From: Flavobacteriales bacterium
Lineage (GTDB): Bacteria > Bacteroidota > Bacteroidia > Flavobacteriales_E > Vicingaceae
Assembly: GCA_003487525.1 (NCBI GenBank)
Contig: DNDT01000206.1
Location: 1 to 8,276 of the forward strand
Length of the DNA stretch: 8,276 bases
Direction of reading: 5' to 3'
The translations under genes and the position numbers were made by a program. The stretch's first letter is position 1; each line of letters begins with the position of its first letter. The notes beneath the pieces were generated by a model. It did not search any database. It worked only from the letters and a program-made list of their open reading frames with translations, and was not told the DNA's origin. Below are positions 6,230 through 8,276 of the stretch, piece after piece.

Positions 6230-7390
6230 TTAATTGTAAAAAGCACTTCCCTGATCAGCCATTTTTTTCAGCAAAATACTTGGGCGGTATCTGTCTTCTC
6301 CATAACCTTCCTGCAAGTTCTTCAGCGTACTGTAAACATGTGAAACTCCCAATTCATCCGCCCAGGCAAGCAATCCTTTCGGGTAATTGACTCCCTTGAT
6401 CATGGCTGTTTCCAGGTCTTCTTTCGATGCGATGTTCAGGTAAAGGGCATCGGCTGCTTCATTGATTAACAGGCAGATAATCCGGTCGAAAATCATTTTT
6501 TTCAGGCCTTCGTCTTCCAGGGGTTTGGGATTGACGGCGTTCTCACTGTAATCGTAATATCCCTTTCCGCTTTTGCGCCCAAGCCTTCCGGATTCCATCA
6601 TCCGTTTCTGGGTGAACGAAGGTTTGTACCTGGGGTCGTAAAAGAATTCCCTAAAAACGGTTTCGGTTACGGTGTAGTTGATGTCGTTACCGATGTAATC
6701 CATCAGCTCAAAGGGACCCATTTTAAACCCCTTGTCTTTCATAGCCTGATCGATGGTGGGCATATCGGCCAACCCTTCTTCGTAGATTCTGATGGCCTCC
6801 CCGTAAAAGGGACGCGCCAGCCTGTTCACGATGAAGCCGGGTGTGTCTTTGACCACGACCGTTTTTTTACCCCATGAATCAATGATGACTCTGGCATTTT
6901 CCAAGACTTCGCCAGATGTGTTCAGGGACGGAATTATTTCCACCAGCGGCATAAGTGGTGCAGGGTTGAAAAAGTGTATTCCGACCACTCTTTCCGCTTT
7001 TTTACAAGCCGATCCAATGGAGGCAATCGATAGCGACGACGTGTTTGATGCAAGAATACAGGAGTCACCGACGATTTCCTCGAGGGTGGAAAAAACCGTT
7101 TTCTTGACATCGAGGTTTTCAATGATGGCTTCTATGATCAGTCCGCATTCCGCCATTTCATTCAAACCGCTGACGTACTTGATGCGGGCAATAATTTCGG
7201 ATTTTTCAGCCTCGCTTATGTTGGTTTTTTCGACCAGCCGGCCCAATATTTTTTCCAGTCCGGCTTTTGCCTTTTGAGCGGCGGATTCGTTGTTTTCGTA
7301 AATCAATACCTTGTGGCCATTGCTCGCGGCAACCTGGGCAATGCCGCTGCCCATCGATCCCGCACCCAACACACCTATTGTCATTTTCAT
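6230..7390 (-). CDS. paaH: 3-hydroxyacyl-CoA dehydrogenase, probable 3-hydroxyadipyl-CoA dehydrogenase
   Basis: An NAD-dependent cytoplasmic dehydrogenase that oxidises an (S)-3-hydroxyacyl-CoA to the 3-oxoacyl-CoA; in the phenylacetate pathway the substrate is 3-hydroxyadipyl-CoA. The Rossmann motif is GAGSMG (9-14). The active-site set is visible: the SNTSSL block (115-120), His139 in GIHFFNP, Glu151 in PLVEI and Asn189 in PGFIVNR. GFKMGPFELMD (221-231) belongs to the first C-terminal domain, and KGVNYPKGLLAWADELG (332-348) to a second one, as in PaaH. I chose the ATG at 7390 (MKMTIGVLGAG, 386 residues), one base after the paaG stop (TAA-C-ATG). A start at 7435 would add 15 unrelated residues inside paaG. 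The length is close to other Bacteroidota forms and shorter than the roughly 475-residue E. coli PaaH. The paaH assignment rests on the paaG neighbour; a general fatty-acid or butanoyl-CoA role is the main alternative. Confidence 0.9.
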   Translation of the reverse strand: MKMTIGVLGAGSMGSGIAQVAASNGHKVLIYENNESAAQKAKAGLEKILGRLVEKTNISEAEKSEIIARIKYVSGLNEMAECGLIIEAIIENLDVKKTVFSTLEEIVGDSCILASNTSSLSIASIGSACKKAERVVGIHFFNPAPLMPLVEIIPSLNTSGEVLENARVIIDSWGKKTVVVKDTPGFIVNRLARPFYGEAIRIYEEGLADMPTIDQAMKDKGFKMGPFELMDYIGNDINYTVTETVFREFFYDPRYKPSFTQKRMMESGRLGRKSGKGYYDYSENAVNPKPLEDEGLKKMIFDRIICLLINEAADALYLNIASKEDLETAMIKGVNYPKGLLAWADELGVSHVYSTLKNLQEGYGEDRYRPSILLKKMADQGSAFYN

Positions 7391-7391
7391 G

Positions 7392-8180
7392 TTACCTGCC
7401 TTTGAATTCGGGTTTGCGTTTCTGCAGGAAGGCATTCACACCTTCTTCGTAGTCTGCTGTCGAGCCTGCAAGTGTTTGAAGTTTTTCTTCGACCATGAGT
7501 TGTTCTCCCATCGAATTTGTAAAGGACGAGTTTAAGGCCCTTTTTGTAAGTCCCAATCCAACGGTTGGCATTTCAGATAATTTCATGGCGCTGGCGACGG
7601 CCTCATTTACATCCCCGTTTTCCGATGCAGAAACAACCTTGTAAATCATTCCCATTCGCTCTGCTTCACCTGCCGATATCTTATCACCGAGCATCATTAG
7701 AGCAGAAGCTTTTTGCCATCCTATCAATCTTGGCAGGGTGTAGGTGCCACCACTGTCCGGAATCAGTCCAATTTTGCTGAAAGCCTGAATAAAGGACGCA
7801 TTTTCCGAAGCGAAAACCACATCGCAAGCAAGTGCAATATTCGCCCCTGCACCGGCTGCAACGCCATTTACAAAACAAATTACCGGCTTTTCGATGCTCC
7901 GGATTTGTGTAATGACAGGATTGTAATGTTCTGCCACAATGGTAGTGAGGTCCGGCCCATCTTCTGAAACCACTTCCTCCAGATCCTGTCCGGCACAGAA
8001 AGCCCTTCCGTTTCCGGTGAGGTAGATCGCCCGGATGTCTTCGTTTTCATCGCAAGATTGAAGGGTTTCCTGCAGGGCAAGAGCCATCTCCCTGTTGAAA
8101 CTATTCAGAACATCGGGCCTGTTCAAGTGAATGATGGCCAAATGATCTTTTATTTTAAACTGAATTGTGTCTGAACTCAT
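7392..8180 (-). CDS. paaG: 2-(1,2-epoxy-1,2-dihydrophenyl)acetyl-CoA isomerase (crotonase family)
   Basis: Converts ring-1,2-epoxyphenylacetyl-CoA to the seven-membered oxepin-CoA in aerobic phenylacetate breakdown; it may also act as a delta3-delta2 enoyl-CoA isomerase. From the ATG at 8180 the protein is MSSDTIQFKI... with 262 residues, the same length as E. coli PaaG. The PaaG-type blocks are GRAFCAGQDL (58-67), HYNPVI (85-90), NGVAAGAGANIALACDVVFA (105-124) and SFIQAFSKIGLIPDSGGT (129-146). Both crotonase catalytic glutamates are missing (GAN at 112-114, QAF at 132-134), while Asp142 of PDSGGT is kept, as expected for this isomerase. An upstream in-frame ATG at 8234 adds an atypical MLHNLILAKI extension and precedes the predicted transcript start. 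The leader CAGGAAACAAAGAAAAA is A-rich. The gene is followed after one base by paaH. General enoyl-CoA hydratase activity is a less likely alternative because of the missing glutamates. Confidence 0.9.
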   Translation of the reverse strand: MSSDTIQFKIKDHLAIIHLNRPDVLNSFNREMALALQETLQSCDENEDIRAIYLTGNGRAFCAGQDLEEVVSEDGPDLTTIVAEHYNPVITQIRSIEKPVICFVNGVAAGAGANIALACDVVFASENASFIQAFSKIGLIPDSGGTYTLPRLIGWQKASALMMLGDKISAGEAERMGMIYKVVSASENGDVNEAVASAMKLSEMPTVGLGLTKRALNSSFTNSMGEQLMVEEKLQTLAGSTADYEEGVNAFLQKRKPEFKGR

Positions 8181-8203
8181 TTTTTCTTTGTTTCCTGATA
8201 GTG

Positions 8204-8235
8204 CAATTTTAGCCAAAATAAGGTTGTGGAGCAAT
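8204..8235 (-). promoter_or_regulatory. Predicted paaG promoter (Bacteroidota type)
   Basis: On the minus strand ATTG (8232-8235) is followed after exactly 20 bp by TAAAATTG (8204-8211). This matches TTTG-N19-21-TAnnTTTG at three of four and, counting the free nn positions, seven of eight bases. Transcription would start near 8198, about 18 bases before the paaG ATG at 8180. That placement rules out the longer ATG at 8234 and implies paaG is the first gene of this transcript. It is inferred from sequence only. Confidence 0.5.
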
Positions 8236-8253
8236 GAAGGATTTTTAATCTTG
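8223..8253 (+). promoter_or_regulatory. Possible rightward promoter overlapping the paaG promoter
   Basis: On the plus strand GTTG (8223-8226) is followed after 19 bp by TAATCTTG (8246-8253), one mismatch in each element of the Bacteroidota consensus. It would drive a gene beyond the right edge. The last bases hold AAGGAG (8263-8268) and an ATG at 8273, but the 4-bp spacing is short and only one codon is visible. No coding region is claimed. Confidence 0.25.
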
Positions 8254-8276
8254 CCGTGAGAGAAGGAGTTGGATGG

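Noticed and set aside
6831..7277. 148-codon open frame on the plus strand
   Set aside because: It is antisense to paaH, whose catalytic motifs are intact; the composition is that of a shadow frame.
1..8276. A defence island, mobile element, CRISPR array or biosynthetic cluster
   Set aside because: No repeats, transposase, integrase, nuclease, toxin or cluster enzymes were found; every gene of recognisable family is a housekeeping, catabolic or conserved uncharacterised gene.

Overview
The window is chromosomal DNA that reads like an ordinary, densely packed region of a member of the Bacteroidota, probably Flavobacteriia or a close relative. The protein families are the Bacteroidota versions: a metal-ligand-poor amidohydrolase, a short 3-hydroxyacyl-CoA dehydrogenase, a DUF4399 lipoprotein and a small secreted helical protein. 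Leaders are A-rich with almost no Shine-Dalgarno sequence, and several gaps carry elements close to the Bacteroidota promoter consensus TTTG-N19-21-TAnnTTTG. The genus cannot be named from this sequence.

Layout, left to right. (1) The 3' part of an exported imidazolonepropionase-like amidohydrolase (+), cut by the left edge, which ends tail-to-tail with trpS (-); the two stop codons share a TTAA. (2) trpS (tryptophanyl-tRNA synthetase, -) and a plsC-type 1-acylglycerol-3-phosphate acyltransferase (+) diverge from a short region holding two mirror-image TACTTTTG boxes. (3) A two-gene minus-strand unit encodes a histidine-rich DUF4399 lipoprotein and an overlapping exported NTF2/SnoaL-like protein. 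(4) After a 136-bp divergent gap with a 20-bp near-palindrome comes a DUF2461 protein (+). (5) The right half is a minus-strand run that starts near the right edge: paaG (ring-1,2-epoxyphenylacetyl-CoA isomerase), paaH (3-hydroxyadipyl-CoA dehydrogenase), a TANGO2/NRDE-family gene, then a small secreted helical protein of unknown function.

How the genes fit together. PaaG and PaaH act in the aerobic phenylacetyl-CoA pathway. PaaG isomerises the ring epoxide to the oxepin, and PaaH oxidises 3-hydroxyadipyl-CoA during the later beta-oxidation-like steps. The paaG stop and paaH start are one base apart. The TANGO2-like gene follows 17 bases after paaH, so it is probably co-transcribed. The DUF4399/NTF2 pair looks like a small cell-envelope unit. 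The remaining genes are housekeeping (translation, phospholipid synthesis) or uncharacterised conserved genes.

There are no mobile elements, CRISPR arrays, tRNA or rRNA genes, phage genes or recognisable defence genes. I see no convincing new multi-gene system. The points most worth a second look are the TANGO2-like gene in the paa run, a two-residue insertion just before the HIGH motif of TrpRS, the loss of the HxH metal motif in the amidohydrolase, the mirrored promoter boxes between trpS and plsC, and the near-palindrome upstream of the DUF2461 gene.
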